A DNA stretch of 47,959 bases from Falsiroseomonas sp. (GTDB lineage: Bacteria; Pseudomonadota; Alphaproteobacteria; Acetobacterales; Acetobacteraceae), in the NCBI RefSeq assembly GCF_030695085.1, contig NZ_JAUYTS010000148.1, positions 1 through 47,959 of the forward strand, in the 5' to 3' direction. The notes beneath the pieces are model-generated. The model had not been told where the DNA came from. It was given only the letters and a program-made list of their open reading frames with translations, and did not search any database. The position numbers and the translations under genes are program-made. Shown piece after piece: positions 16,381 through 23,844 of this stretch (the first letter of the stretch is position 1; the number at the start of each line of letters is the position of its first letter).

Positions 16381-17243
16381 CGGCGGCGCGCCTCGGCCAC
16401 GGTGATGACCAGTGCGCCGGACAGGATGATGGCCGCACCAATCCAGCCGAACAGGTCCGGCACCTCGTTGAACAGGATCCATCCGGCCGCCGTCACCACC
16501 ACCAGGCGCAGATACTGGAAGGGCGCGATGGCGCTGGCCTCCCCATGGCGCAGCGCCTCCGTCACCAGGAAGATGATGCCGGGCATCACGGTGGCCACCA
16601 CCAGCAGCAGGCCCAGTTCGAACAACCCGATCGGCACCCAGGCCAGCACCGCCAGCGGCAGCACGCCGAGGCTGGTGAAGACGCCGACCCAGGCGAGCAC
16701 CGTCAGCGTGCTGTCCGTGCGCGTCAGGCTGCGGGAGGAAAGCGTGATGCCGCACCAGGCCACGGCGGCGGCGATGGCGGCCGCAGCACCCAACGCATCC
16801 ACCTCCGCCCCGGGCCGCAGCATCACGGCGACGCCAAGCAGCCCCGCGATGGTGCCGAACCAGCGCCAGCGATCCACCCTTTCACCCAGGATGGGGGCTG
16901 CGAGCAGCGTGGTGAACATGACATTGGTGAAGGACAGCACCGTGCCCGTCGCCATGTCGAGCCGGGTGAAGGAGTAGTAGTAAAGCCCCCAGCAGACGAG
17001 GGACGACATGCCGCGCAGCAGATGCATCGGCAGCCGCTTCGTGCGGAACACGGCCAGCCCGCTGGTGGCGATGCGCGGGGACACCCAAAGCAACTGGCCG
17101 AGCGCGCGGGCGAAAAGCTGCACCTCCACCGGGATGCCGCGCGCGGTCATCCAGCGAATCATCAGCACCTCCGCCGCGAACAGCACGGCGGCCGCCGACA
17201 TCAAGGCCGCGCCCTTCAAATTGCCACTACGGTCGGGGTGCAT
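16377..17243 (-). CDS. EamA-family (DMT) transporter, first of a tandem pair
   Basis: A 288-residue inner-membrane transporter with about ten helices and two EamA repeats. It carries LRGMSSLVCWGLYYYSFTRL, GTVLSFTNVMFTTLLAAPIL and the ending FNEVPDLFGWIGAAIILSGA. The ATG at 17243 is followed by a short basic lead (HPDRSGNLKG) and then helix 1. The downstream paralogue starts inside its stop codon. The substrate is unknown; amino-acid or metabolite export is the family norm. Confidence 0.9.
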   Translation of the reverse strand: MHPDRSGNLKGAALMSAAAVLFAAEVLMIRWMTARGIPVEVQLFARALGQLLWVSPRIATSGLAVFRTKRLPMHLLRGMSSLVCWGLYYYSFTRLDMATGTVLSFTNVMFTTLLAAPILGERVDRWRWFGTIAGLLGVAVMLRPGAEVDALGAAAAIAAAVAWCGITLSSRSLTRTDSTLTVLAWVGVFTSLGVLPLAVLAWVPIGLFELGLLLVVATVMPGIIFLVTEALRHGEASAIAPFQYLRLVVVTAAGWILFNEVPDLFGWIGAAIILSGALVITVAEARRR

Positions 17244-17381
17244 TGACGCGGCGCTGGTCCTGTCTAGCCTGGGATGCAGGGTGGTCTGGCGGCACCGCGC
17301 CGCGCAAGGGCGCCGGGCGCATGGCCGTCATCGGCAGGAAGGGAGACAGGCTTGGCAGGCAGGGATGGGGCGCGGGAAGCG

Positions 17382-18404
17382 GTGGATCATGGTCCGATCC
17401 TGATCTGGGGCGCGGGCGCCATCGGCGGCACCATCGGCGCGCATCTGGTGCGCGCGCGGCATGCTGTGGTGTTCTGCGATGTCGTGGCCGACCATGTCGC
17501 CGCCATCGGCGACCCGATGCGCGGCCTGACGATCGAGGGCCCGGTCTCCCGCCCGCGCATCAGCGCGCCGGCGGTGCTGCCCGGCCAGGTGAAGGGCACC
17601 TTCCGCCGCATCTTCCTGGCGGTGAAGACGCATGACACGGAAGCCGCCTGCCGCCAGTTGCTGCCGCATCTGGCCGAGGATGGCTATGTGCTGTCCTTGC
17701 AGAACGGGCTGTGCGAGCGGGTGATCGCGGAGGTCTGTGGCGCGCATCGCACGCTCGGCGCCTTCGTCAATTTCGGCGCCGACTGGATCGAGCCGGGCCG
17801 CATCCTGTACGGCAATCGCGGTGCGGTGGTGGTTGGCGAGCTGGACGGTGCGACCACGCCGCGCCTGGCCGCGCTGCACAAGCTGCTGGCCGAGACCTTC
17901 GAACCCGATGCGGTGCTGACACCCAATATCTGGGGCTATCTGTGGGGCAAGCTGGCCTATTCCAGCCTGCTCTACGCGCAGGGCCTGGCGGAGAAGGGCA
18001 TCGCCGACACGCTGGCGCGCACCGAATTGCTGCCGCTGGTCCGCGCTTTGTGCGGGGAGGTGATCGCGGTGGCCCGCGCCGAAGGCGTGACACCGCTGGG
18101 CTTCAACGGCTTCGACCCGGACGCCTTCGGGCCGGGCGCGACGGAGGATGCGGCGCGCGCCTCCATGGCCGCGATGGAGGCCTTCAACCGTCCCAATGCC
18201 AAAACCCATTCCGGCGTCTGGCGCGATTTGTGGGTGCGCCACCGCGCCACCCCCGCCGATGCCCAGATCGGCGCGGTGCCGCCAATTGGCCGCGCGCATG
18301 GCCTGGCCTGCCCGACGCTGGAGCGCCTGATCGCCATGATCCACGAATGCGAGCGCGGCGAGCGCCCGATGGCGGACGCAAATCTCACGGAGCTGATGGC
18401 ATGA
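17382..18404 (+). CDS. Ketopantoate reductase family protein (ApbA/PanE-like)
   Basis: A 340-residue NADPH-dependent 2-oxoacid reductase-like protein. The nucleotide motif IWGAGAIGGTIGAHL (8-22) opens the chain. FLAVKTHDTEA with the active-site Lys, SLQNGLCE and TPNIWGYLWGKLAYSS follow the ApbA/PanE pattern. The GTG at 17382 puts the Rossmann motif at the usual distance from the N-terminus. The TTG at 17352, with GGAG 6 bases upstream, is a credible alternative. The SDR gene overlaps its stop (ATGA). Length is close to PanE, but the divergence and SDR pairing point to a catabolic 2-oxo or hydroxyacid step rather than pantothenate synthesis. Confidence 0.87.
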   Translation: MDHGPILIWGAGAIGGTIGAHLVRARHAVVFCDVVADHVAAIGDPMRGLTIEGPVSRPRISAPAVLPGQVKGTFRRIFLAVKTHDTEAACRQLLPHLAEDGYVLSLQNGLCERVIAEVCGAHRTLGAFVNFGADWIEPGRILYGNRGAVVVGELDGATTPRLAALHKLLAETFEPDAVLTPNIWGYLWGKLAYSSLLYAQGLAEKGIADTLARTELLPLVRALCGEVIAVARAEGVTPLGFNGFDPDAFGPGATEDAARASMAAMEAFNRPNAKTHSGVWRDLWVRHRATPADAQIGAVPPIGRAHGLACPTLERLIAMIHECERGERPMADANLTELMA

Positions 18405-19159
18405 ACATTCGATATGACGGCGTCGTGGTCGCAGTGACCGGGGCCGGCCACGGCTATGGCCGCGCCATCGCCCGCGAATTCGCCCGTGTTGGCGCCAAGG
18501 TCTTCGCCTGCGACCTCTCGGCCGAGGAGCTGAAGGAAACGGCGGAGAGCGAGGGCAGCATCACCACCGCCGCCTTCGACCTGACGGCTAAGGGCGCCGC
18601 TGCCGGCTGGATCCGCGACATCGAGCAGGCCACCGGCCAGGCTGTCGGCGTGCTGGTCTGTAATGCGGGCGGCGTGCGCGGCCAGGTGATGCGCCCGATC
18701 GAGGAGGTGCCGGAGGAGGACTGGCACGCGATCTTCGATATCAACACCCATGCCGCCTTCAACCTGTGCAAGGCCGTGGCGCCGGGCATGAAGAAGGCGA
18801 AGACCGGCCGCATCGTCACCATCAGCAGCGGCGCCGGGCTGAAGCCGAGCCTCACCGGCATCCAGGCCTATTGCAGTTCCAAACACGCGCTGGTCGGCCT
18901 GACGCGGCAGCTATCGCGCGAATTCGGCCCCTTCGGCATCACGGTGAATTCCGTCGCGCCGGGCTTCGCCCTGTCCAACGCCGCCTCGATCAAGCAATTC
19001 GAGAGCTATGGGGAGGAAGGCCAGAAGGCGATGCTCGGCCGCATCGCCATGCGCCGGCTCGGGGAGCCGGAGGATATGGCGCATGCCGTGATGTTCTTCG
19101 CCTCGCCCTTCGCGAGCTGGGTGACGGGGCAGATCCTGCAGGTGGATGGGGGCAGCTAG
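18401..19159 (+). CDS. Short-chain dehydrogenase/reductase
   Basis: A 252-residue classical SDR. The cofactor motif is TGAGHGYG (13-20), followed by NAG (88-90). The catalytic set is Ser143, Tyr157 and Lys161 (YCSSK), and the C-terminus ends in the usual VTGQILQVDGG. It is coupled to the ketopantoate-reductase-like gene by an ATGA overlap, so both probably act on one small hydroxy/oxo compound. A hairpin overlaps its last codons. The substrate cannot be told. Confidence 0.92.
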   Translation: MNIRYDGVVVAVTGAGHGYGRAIAREFARVGAKVFACDLSAEELKETAESEGSITTAAFDLTAKGAAAGWIRDIEQATGQAVGVLVCNAGGVRGQVMRPIEEVPEEDWHAIFDINTHAAFNLCKAVAPGMKKAKTGRIVTISSGAGLKPSLTGIQAYCSSKHALVGLTRQLSREFGPFGITVNSVAPGFALSNAASIKQFESYGEEGQKAMLGRIAMRRLGEPEDMAHAVMFFASPFASWVTGQILQVDGGS

Positions 19160-19169
19160 GCCCCCATCC
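19144..19169. terminator. Bidirectional hairpin between convergent genes
   Basis: A perfect 10-bp stem (19144-19153 with 19160-19169, core GATGGGGGC/GCCCCCATC) and a 6-base loop AGCTAG span the SDR stop codon. They lie 5 bases before the stop of the convergent peptidase gene. There is no T-run on either strand. Confidence 0.6.
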
Positions 19170-19173
19170 GGCA

Positions 19174-19929
19174 CTACTTCAGCGGCGGGCCGGAAGGCTT
19201 GCCATCCCAGCTCTGGACCATCCAGGTATAGGCGGTGGTCCAGGCCGGGTCGGTGTTCGGCGGCAGGCGACCGGCGCGGAGGTCGGCGATATCGACATCC
19301 GCAAGCTGGAGATGCGGCATCTCGTCGGGCTTCGAGACCAGGCCCTCATCGGCGCCCACGGCATGCAGCCTCTCCCACATCCGGGCCTGGCCCTCATCCG
19401 CGTCCCAGGACCAGCGGCCTTCCAGCGCCAGCACGAAATCGGCCGCCAGGCCGAACTGGTGCAGGCTCTCGAAGGCGCGGACCGGCGTCAGGATGCGCCC
19501 GGTGCGGCTGCGGCCGGAGGCGTAGAGGTGGTTCTGCCGCCAGGGGCCGCGCATGCCCTCATAGATGCCGAAGGGAATCCCCTCCGCGTTCAGCCGTGCC
19601 ACGGTGCGCAGCGCCTTGTTGCGGAAGGCCGGGTGCAGCATCTTCGGCTCGCGGTTCACGCGGTCCACATTGCGCCAGGGGAAGGTTTCCGTGACGTGCT
19701 GCGGCGCCTTGGCGCCCGCCACCTGGCGGCGCAGCAGCCCGGCCGGGGCGAAGCCCTTCTGGCCGGAGGGCGCCTCCACCGGCAGCCAGCCTTCCGCGAC
19801 CTCGCCCGCCAGCACCAGCACCTGGTCGATCGGCAGCGTGCGGATCGCCTTCTGGTCCGGGCCCGGGCCCTCGCGCAGCTCCGTCGTGGCCGTGACGCGA
19901 TACAGGATGGGGTAGGTGGGTTCAGTCAT
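19174..19929 (-). CDS. SH3-like and M15 (VanY/L-Ala-D-Glu type) peptidase fusion
   Basis: A 250-residue protein. Residues 6-65 resemble a bacterial SH3 domain (LYRVTATTELREGPG, WLPVEAPSGQKGF). Residues about 95-215 match the M15 peptidase fold of phage-type L-alanyl-D-glutamate endopeptidases: YEGMRGPWRQNHLYASGRS, then Zn ligands His157 and Asp164 in SLHQFGLAADF and His206 in EMPHLQL. No signal peptide is visible at the ATG (19929), which is odd for a wall hydrolase and recalls endolysins. No other phage genes are near. The metal ligands look intact, so activity is plausible; the role is unknown. Confidence 0.78.
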   Translation of the reverse strand: MTEPTYPILYRVTATTELREGPGPDQKAIRTLPIDQVLVLAGEVAEGWLPVEAPSGQKGFAPAGLLRRQVAGAKAPQHVTETFPWRNVDRVNREPKMLHPAFRNKALRTVARLNAEGIPFGIYEGMRGPWRQNHLYASGRSRTGRILTPVRAFESLHQFGLAADFVLALEGRWSWDADEGQARMWERLHAVGADEGLVSKPDEMPHLQLADVDIADLRAGRLPPNTDPAWTTAYTWMVQSWDGKPSGPPLK

Positions 19930-20011
19930 GCGGGAACGACCTTGCGGGGAGGGGAGCAAAGGTAACGTGGGACCGGCGCCTTAGCCAGCCGGGCCGGCCA
20001 GGGCGTGCAGG

Positions 20012-20977
20012 TCAGGCCTTCGGGGTCCAGACCGCCGGCGGCTCGCTGCCGGTCTGGCTGGTGATGCGGGTGTAGTGTTCCGGCCGGCGATGCCGGGCGA
20101 AATTGAAGATGGTGCTGCGGCCGAGTTCACACATGCCGAGGTCGCAGTCGGCGATGATCACCTCATCATCCCAGCTTGTCGCCTGGGCCATGATCTCGCC
20201 CTGCGGGTTGACGATGATGGAATGGCCGAACAGCTCATGCCCATCCTCGCTGCCCGCCTTGGCGACACCGACACCGAAGCAGGCATTCTGGTAGCAGCCC
20301 GCCTGGATGGACAGATGGCTGTGGGCGACGCGCAGATGATGCGCCTCGAAACCGCGGTTTTCCATGTTCAGGCTGGGCGTGTTGTAGCCGAGCATGACCA
20401 GCTCCACCTGCTGCAGCCCCAGCACGCGCCAGGCTTCCGGCCAGCGGCGGTCGTTGCAGATGATCATGCCGATATTCACCGGCCCGGCGCTGCCGATGGG
20501 CGCACGGACCACGGGGAAGCCGAGGTCGCCCGGCTCGAAATAGCGCTTCTCCAGGTGCTGGACCTTCCGCACCGGGTCGAATTCCGCATGGCCGGGCAGG
20601 TGGACCTTGCGGTATTTCAGCACGATCTCGCCGGTGGGGTGCACGAAGACGGCGGTATTGAAGCGATGGCCGTCAGGCGTCCTTTCCGCATAGCCCAGAT
20701 GGAAGGCAACGCCGAGGCGCCGCGCCGCATCGAATAGCGGTGCCGTCTCGTTGGAGGGCAGGGCGTGCTCGTACCAATGGTCCGCCTCGGCCAGGTTCTC
20801 ATGGTACCAGCGGGGGAAGAAGGTGGTCAGGGCCAGTTCGGGGTAGACCACCACCTCCGCGCCCCGGCGCGCCGCGGTTTCCATCAGGCGGATCATGCGG
20901 TCCACCGCCACGTCACGGCCCTCGGCCTTCTGGATCGGACCCATCTGGGCGGCGGCGACGACAAGGCGGCGGGTCAT
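20012..20977 (-). CDS. N-carbamoyl-D-amino-acid amidohydrolase-like nitrilase-superfamily enzyme, copy 2
   Basis: A 321-residue carbon-nitrogen hydrolase closely resembling D-carbamoylases, which cleave N-carbamoyl-D-amino acids to the amino acid, CO2 and ammonia. The catalytic Glu47 lies in YPELALTTFFPRW, the Lys in LKYRKVHLPGH (Lys124) and the nucleophile Cys174 in IICNDRRWPEAWR. The HLEKRYFEPGDLGFP block is also diagnostic. GGGAGAG lies about 9 bases before the ATG at 20977, which excludes the longer upstream reading. It is the last gene of the putative ureide operon and a paralogue of the gene just upstream. Exact substrate and stereochemistry are untested. Confidence 0.9.
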   Translation of the reverse strand: MTRRLVVAAAQMGPIQKAEGRDVAVDRMIRLMETAARRGAEVVVYPELALTTFFPRWYHENLAEADHWYEHALPSNETAPLFDAARRLGVAFHLGYAERTPDGHRFNTAVFVHPTGEIVLKYRKVHLPGHAEFDPVRKVQHLEKRYFEPGDLGFPVVRAPIGSAGPVNIGMIICNDRRWPEAWRVLGLQQVELVMLGYNTPSLNMENRGFEAHHLRVAHSHLSIQAGCYQNACFGVGVAKAGSEDGHELFGHSIIVNPQGEIMAQATSWDDEVIIADCDLGMCELGRSTIFNFARHRRPEHYTRITSQTGSEPPAVWTPKA

Positions 20978-21047
20978 GGGGCAGTCTCTCCCGAACGATG
21001 CTCCGCAGATGCCAGAGGCCGCGCGCCCTGGCCAGCCCCGCGCATGT

Positions 21048-21995
21048 TCAGGCGGGCGGCTCGGCCCCCACCTGCTCGACGATCCGCCCATACCATTGCG
21101 GCCGGCGATGCGCCGCGAAGTTGAACATCTTCTCCTTGCCCTGCCGGCAGGCGTCGAGGTCGATCTCCGCCACGATCACCTCATCCGCCGTGGTCCTGGC
21201 CTGCGCCACCACCACCCCGTTCGGGTCCACGATGCAGGACCCGCCGATCAGCCCGGCGCCATCCTCCACGCCCGCCTTCGCCACCGCGATCGCCCAGGTG
21301 GCGTTCATGTAGGCGTTGGACTGCGCGGCCAGGATGGAGTGGAAGGTGCGCAGCGCCTCGCTCTCGCCCTCGCCGCCGTTGGGGTCATAGGCGGCGGAGT
21401 TGTAGCCGACCATCACCAGCTCCACCCCCTGCAGCCCGAGGCAGCGCCAGCCCTCCGGCCAGCGGCGGTCGTTGCAGACCAGCATGCCGAGCACCGGGCG
21501 GCCCCAGGCTTCCGGGCCGCGCGCCACGGGGAAGCCCATGTCGCCATACTCGAAATACATCTTCTCGAGCTGCTGGTACTTCTGGCCGTCCTTCACATGG
21601 TCGCTGCCGGGCAGGTGGATCTTGCGGTATTTGAACAGGATCTGCCCATCCGGCCCGACGGTGATGGCGGAATTGAAGCGGTGGCCATCCGGCGTCAGCT
21701 CGGCATAGCCGATGTAGAAGCCCACCCCCAATTCACGCGCGCGGTCGAACAGGGGCTGCACCTGCGGGTTCGGCATCGCGGCCTCGAAGCTGCCGATCAG
21801 CTCCGGCGCGTCGCGATCCATCGGCCAGCGCGGGAAGAATGTGGTGAAGGCGAGTTCCGGGAACACCACCAGCTTCGCGCCCTTGGCCGCCGCCTTTTCC
21901 AGCAGCGCCACCAGCCGGGCGAGCGTCTGGGCGCGGCTGTCGGCGCGCTGGGTGGGGCCCATCTGGGCGCCGGCGAGGGTGAGGATGCGGCTCAT
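21048..21995 (-). CDS. N-carbamoyl-amino-acid amidohydrolase-like nitrilase-superfamily enzyme, copy 1
   Basis: A 315-residue paralogue of the adjacent carbamoylase with the same triad: Glu47 in FPELAFTTFFPRW, Lys125 in KYRKIHLPG and Cys174 in LVCNDRRWPEGWR. Substrate-pocket segments differ. GYNSAAYDPNGGEGESEA replaces GYNTPSLNMENRGFEA, and the loop after the Lys motif is longer (SDHVKDGQKY), so the two copies probably accept different N-carbamoyl compounds. The ATG at 21995 overlaps the stop of the small membrane protein gene (ATGA). Confidence 0.9.
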   Translation of the reverse strand: MSRILTLAGAQMGPTQRADSRAQTLARLVALLEKAAAKGAKLVVFPELAFTTFFPRWPMDRDAPELIGSFEAAMPNPQVQPLFDRARELGVGFYIGYAELTPDGHRFNSAITVGPDGQILFKYRKIHLPGSDHVKDGQKYQQLEKMYFEYGDMGFPVARGPEAWGRPVLGMLVCNDRRWPEGWRCLGLQGVELVMVGYNSAAYDPNGGEGESEALRTFHSILAAQSNAYMNATWAIAVAKAGVEDGAGLIGGSCIVDPNGVVVAQARTTADEVIVAEIDLDACRQGKEKMFNFAAHRRPQWYGRIVEQVGAEPPA

Positions 21996-22282
21996 TTGAA
22001 CAGGTTCCTGATGTCCTGCCGGGTGCCGCCGAAGCCGCGCCACAGCACGATGAAGCCAATGATGAAGCCGAAGCCCGCTGCGAATCCCGGCACGCCGGAC
22101 CGGGCGCCTGCCAGCTGCGCCAGCACCACGCCGACGATGCCGGTGGCGATGCCGGTGGCGATCGCCATCAGCAGATGGCTGCGCCCGGGGCCGACCCGTG
22201 GCGGCGGGGCCGGCAGCGTGGCGCGGGAGGGGCGGGGCGGGCGCTTGATCCAGCGCTGCCCGGGCGGGCGGTTGTCGGTCAT
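21992..22282 (-). CDS. Small membrane protein coupled to an N-carbamoylase
   Basis: A 96-residue protein. It has a basic, proline-rich N-terminal tail (residues 1-35), a hydrophobic helix (38-58), a short Gly-rich turn and a second helix (67-82), with a charged end GTRQDIRNLFK. This fits a two-helix inner-membrane protein with both ends in the cytoplasm. I recognise no family. Its stop overlaps the carbamoylase start (ATGA), so it is translated with the ureide operon. It may be a membrane anchor or a partner of the orphan Bug receptor system; both are guesses. Confidence 0.65.
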   Translation of the reverse strand: MTDNRPPGQRWIKRPPRPSRATLPAPPPRVGPGRSHLLMAIATGIATGIVGVVLAQLAGARSGVPGFAAGFGFIIGFIVLWRGFGGTRQDIRNLFK

Positions 22283-22360
22283 GCCGGGTCTTGTCTTGCG
22301 GTGCGGTTCAGCCTCGCCCTGTAGCCCGATGGCGGGGCGGGGACCATGCCTGGCGCTGCC

Positions 22361-23347
22361 TCATGCATCCAGCTCAGGCCGGATCGCCTCGACGATCGGG
22401 CTGTAGCGGGCGGCCTCCGCGGCGATGAAGGCGGCCGCCGATTCGGGCGTGCCGGGGGTGGCGGGCTCGATCCCGGCGGTGTTCAGGCTGGCGCGGAAGG
22501 TGGCATCCGCCAGCGTGGCGTTGGTGGCGGCGGATAGCCGCGCCAGCACCGGCGCGGGCAGGCCGGGCGGGGCGAAGACCGCGTGCCAGAGCACCGCGGT
22601 GAAGCCGGGCCGGCCGAGCGCCTCAGCCGCGGTCGGCACCTCCGGCGCCTGCGGCGCGCGGACGGAGGACGCCACTGCCAGCATCCGCGCGCGGCCGCCC
22701 TGGTGCAGCGGCAGCCCGGCGCCCAGCGTGTTCACCGCCAGCGCCAGCGTGCCCGCGATCAGGTCGTTCATCGCCGGCGCGGCGCCGCGATAGGGGATGT
22801 GGCTCAGCGGTACATCGCCCGATTCGCGCTTCAGGATCTCGGTCGCCAGGTGCATCAGCGTGCCGGTGCCGGGGGAGCCATAGGCCAGCGGCGGGTTGGC
22901 GCTGCGCGCCGCCGCCAGGAATTCTGCCAGCGTGCCGGGGCGGGAGGGATGCGCCAGCCAGCACAGCGGCCCGCCGCCCAGCGTGGCGACCGCCTGGAAA
23001 TCCTTCGCCGCGTCATATTGCGGCTGCCGCGTCACCAGATTGTACAGCGCATGGGTGGAGGCCGTGCCGAACAGCAGCGTGTGGCCATCCGGCCGCGCCC
23101 GCGCGACCTCCATCGCGCCGATCGCGCCCCCTGCGCCACCGCGATTCTCCGTCACCACCGTCTGGCCCAGTTCGCGCGTCATCCGCTCCGCATAGAAGCG
23201 GGCATAGACATCGGTGGGGCCGCCGGCGGGAAAGGGGATGACGAGGCGGATCGGGCGGGACGGAAAATCCTGCGCCAGCGCCGGGGCGGCGAGCATCGCG
23301 CCGCCGCCGGCCAGCAGGCCACGTCGCGAAATTCTATAATCCGGCAT
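22361..23347 (-). CDS. Bug/TctC-family periplasmic solute receptor in the ureide operon
   Basis: A 328-residue tripartite-tricarboxylate-type receptor. The signal region YRISRRGLLAGGGAMLAAPALAQ has a twin-arginine look. The Bug opening FPSRPIRLVIPFPAGGPTDV is followed by VVTENRGGAGGAIG and YRGAAPAMNDLIAGTLAL. No TctA or TctB gene is nearby, so it is an orphan receptor that must use a distant permease or act as a sensor. The ATG at 23347 lies inside the end of the upstream gene (14-base overlap), tying it to the amidohydrolase operon. The ligand may be a hydantoin, ureide or carbamoyl amino acid by context only. Confidence 0.9.
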   Translation of the reverse strand: MPDYRISRRGLLAGGGAMLAAPALAQDFPSRPIRLVIPFPAGGPTDVYARFYAERMTRELGQTVVTENRGGAGGAIGAMEVARARPDGHTLLFGTASTHALYNLVTRQPQYDAAKDFQAVATLGGGPLCWLAHPSRPGTLAEFLAAARSANPPLAYGSPGTGTLMHLATEILKRESGDVPLSHIPYRGAAPAMNDLIAGTLALAVNTLGAGLPLHQGGRARMLAVASSVRAPQAPEVPTAAEALGRPGFTAVLWHAVFAPPGLPAPVLARLSAATNATLADATFRASLNTAGIEPATPGTPESAAAFIAAEAARYSPIVEAIRPELDA

Positions 23348-23834
23348 CGCGCCAATTCTCCACGGGGGTTTCGGGGTGGGGCAGCAGGCCCGCGGCGCGG
23401 ACGCCGGCGATCGCCGCGTATTCGTCCTTGTCCGAGGCATCGCCGGAGACACCGACGGCACCGATCACGGCGCCATCCTCCCGGCAGATCAGCACGCCGC
23501 CGGGCACCGGAATGAAGCGCCCGTCGCTGGCGGCCGCGATGGCCGACTGGAAGGCCGGGCGATCCTTCAGCCGGTCACGGATGATCCGGCTGCCGATGCC
23601 CATGCCGAGCGCCCCATGCGCCTTGCCGCGCGCGATCTCGGCGCGGAGGATGCCGGAGCCATCCTCCCGCTTCTGCACCACCACATGGCCGCCCGCATCC
23701 AGCACCACCACGGTCAGCGGCAGCAGGGCCGCCTGCCTGCCGGCGGCGAGCGTCGCATCGGCGATGTGTTCCGCCACGGCAAGGCGGAGGTCCACCGCCA
23801 GGTGCTTGATGGTGTAGCCATGCGGCCCGCTCAT
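23334..23834 (-). CDS. GlcG/HbpS-like protein (DUF336 family)
   Basis: A 166-residue single-domain protein of the GlcG/HbpS family. It shows VVVLDAGGHVVVQKREDGSGIL (42-63), ARGKAHGALGMG and PVPGGVLICREDGAVIGAVGVSGDASDKDE. Some relatives bind haem or occur in catabolic operons without a clear enzymatic role. Here it lies 10 bases after the cyclic amidohydrolase and overlaps the Bug receptor start. The role is unknown; it may be an accessory or sensor protein of the pathway. Confidence 0.85.
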   Translation of the reverse strand: MSGPHGYTIKHLAVDLRLAVAEHIADATLAAGRQAALLPLTVVVLDAGGHVVVQKREDGSGILRAEIARGKAHGALGMGIGSRIIRDRLKDRPAFQSAIAAASDGRFIPVPGGVLICREDGAVIGAVGVSGDASDKDEYAAIAGVRAAGLLPHPETPVENWRDAGL

Positions 23835-23844
23835 GGCATGGGCC

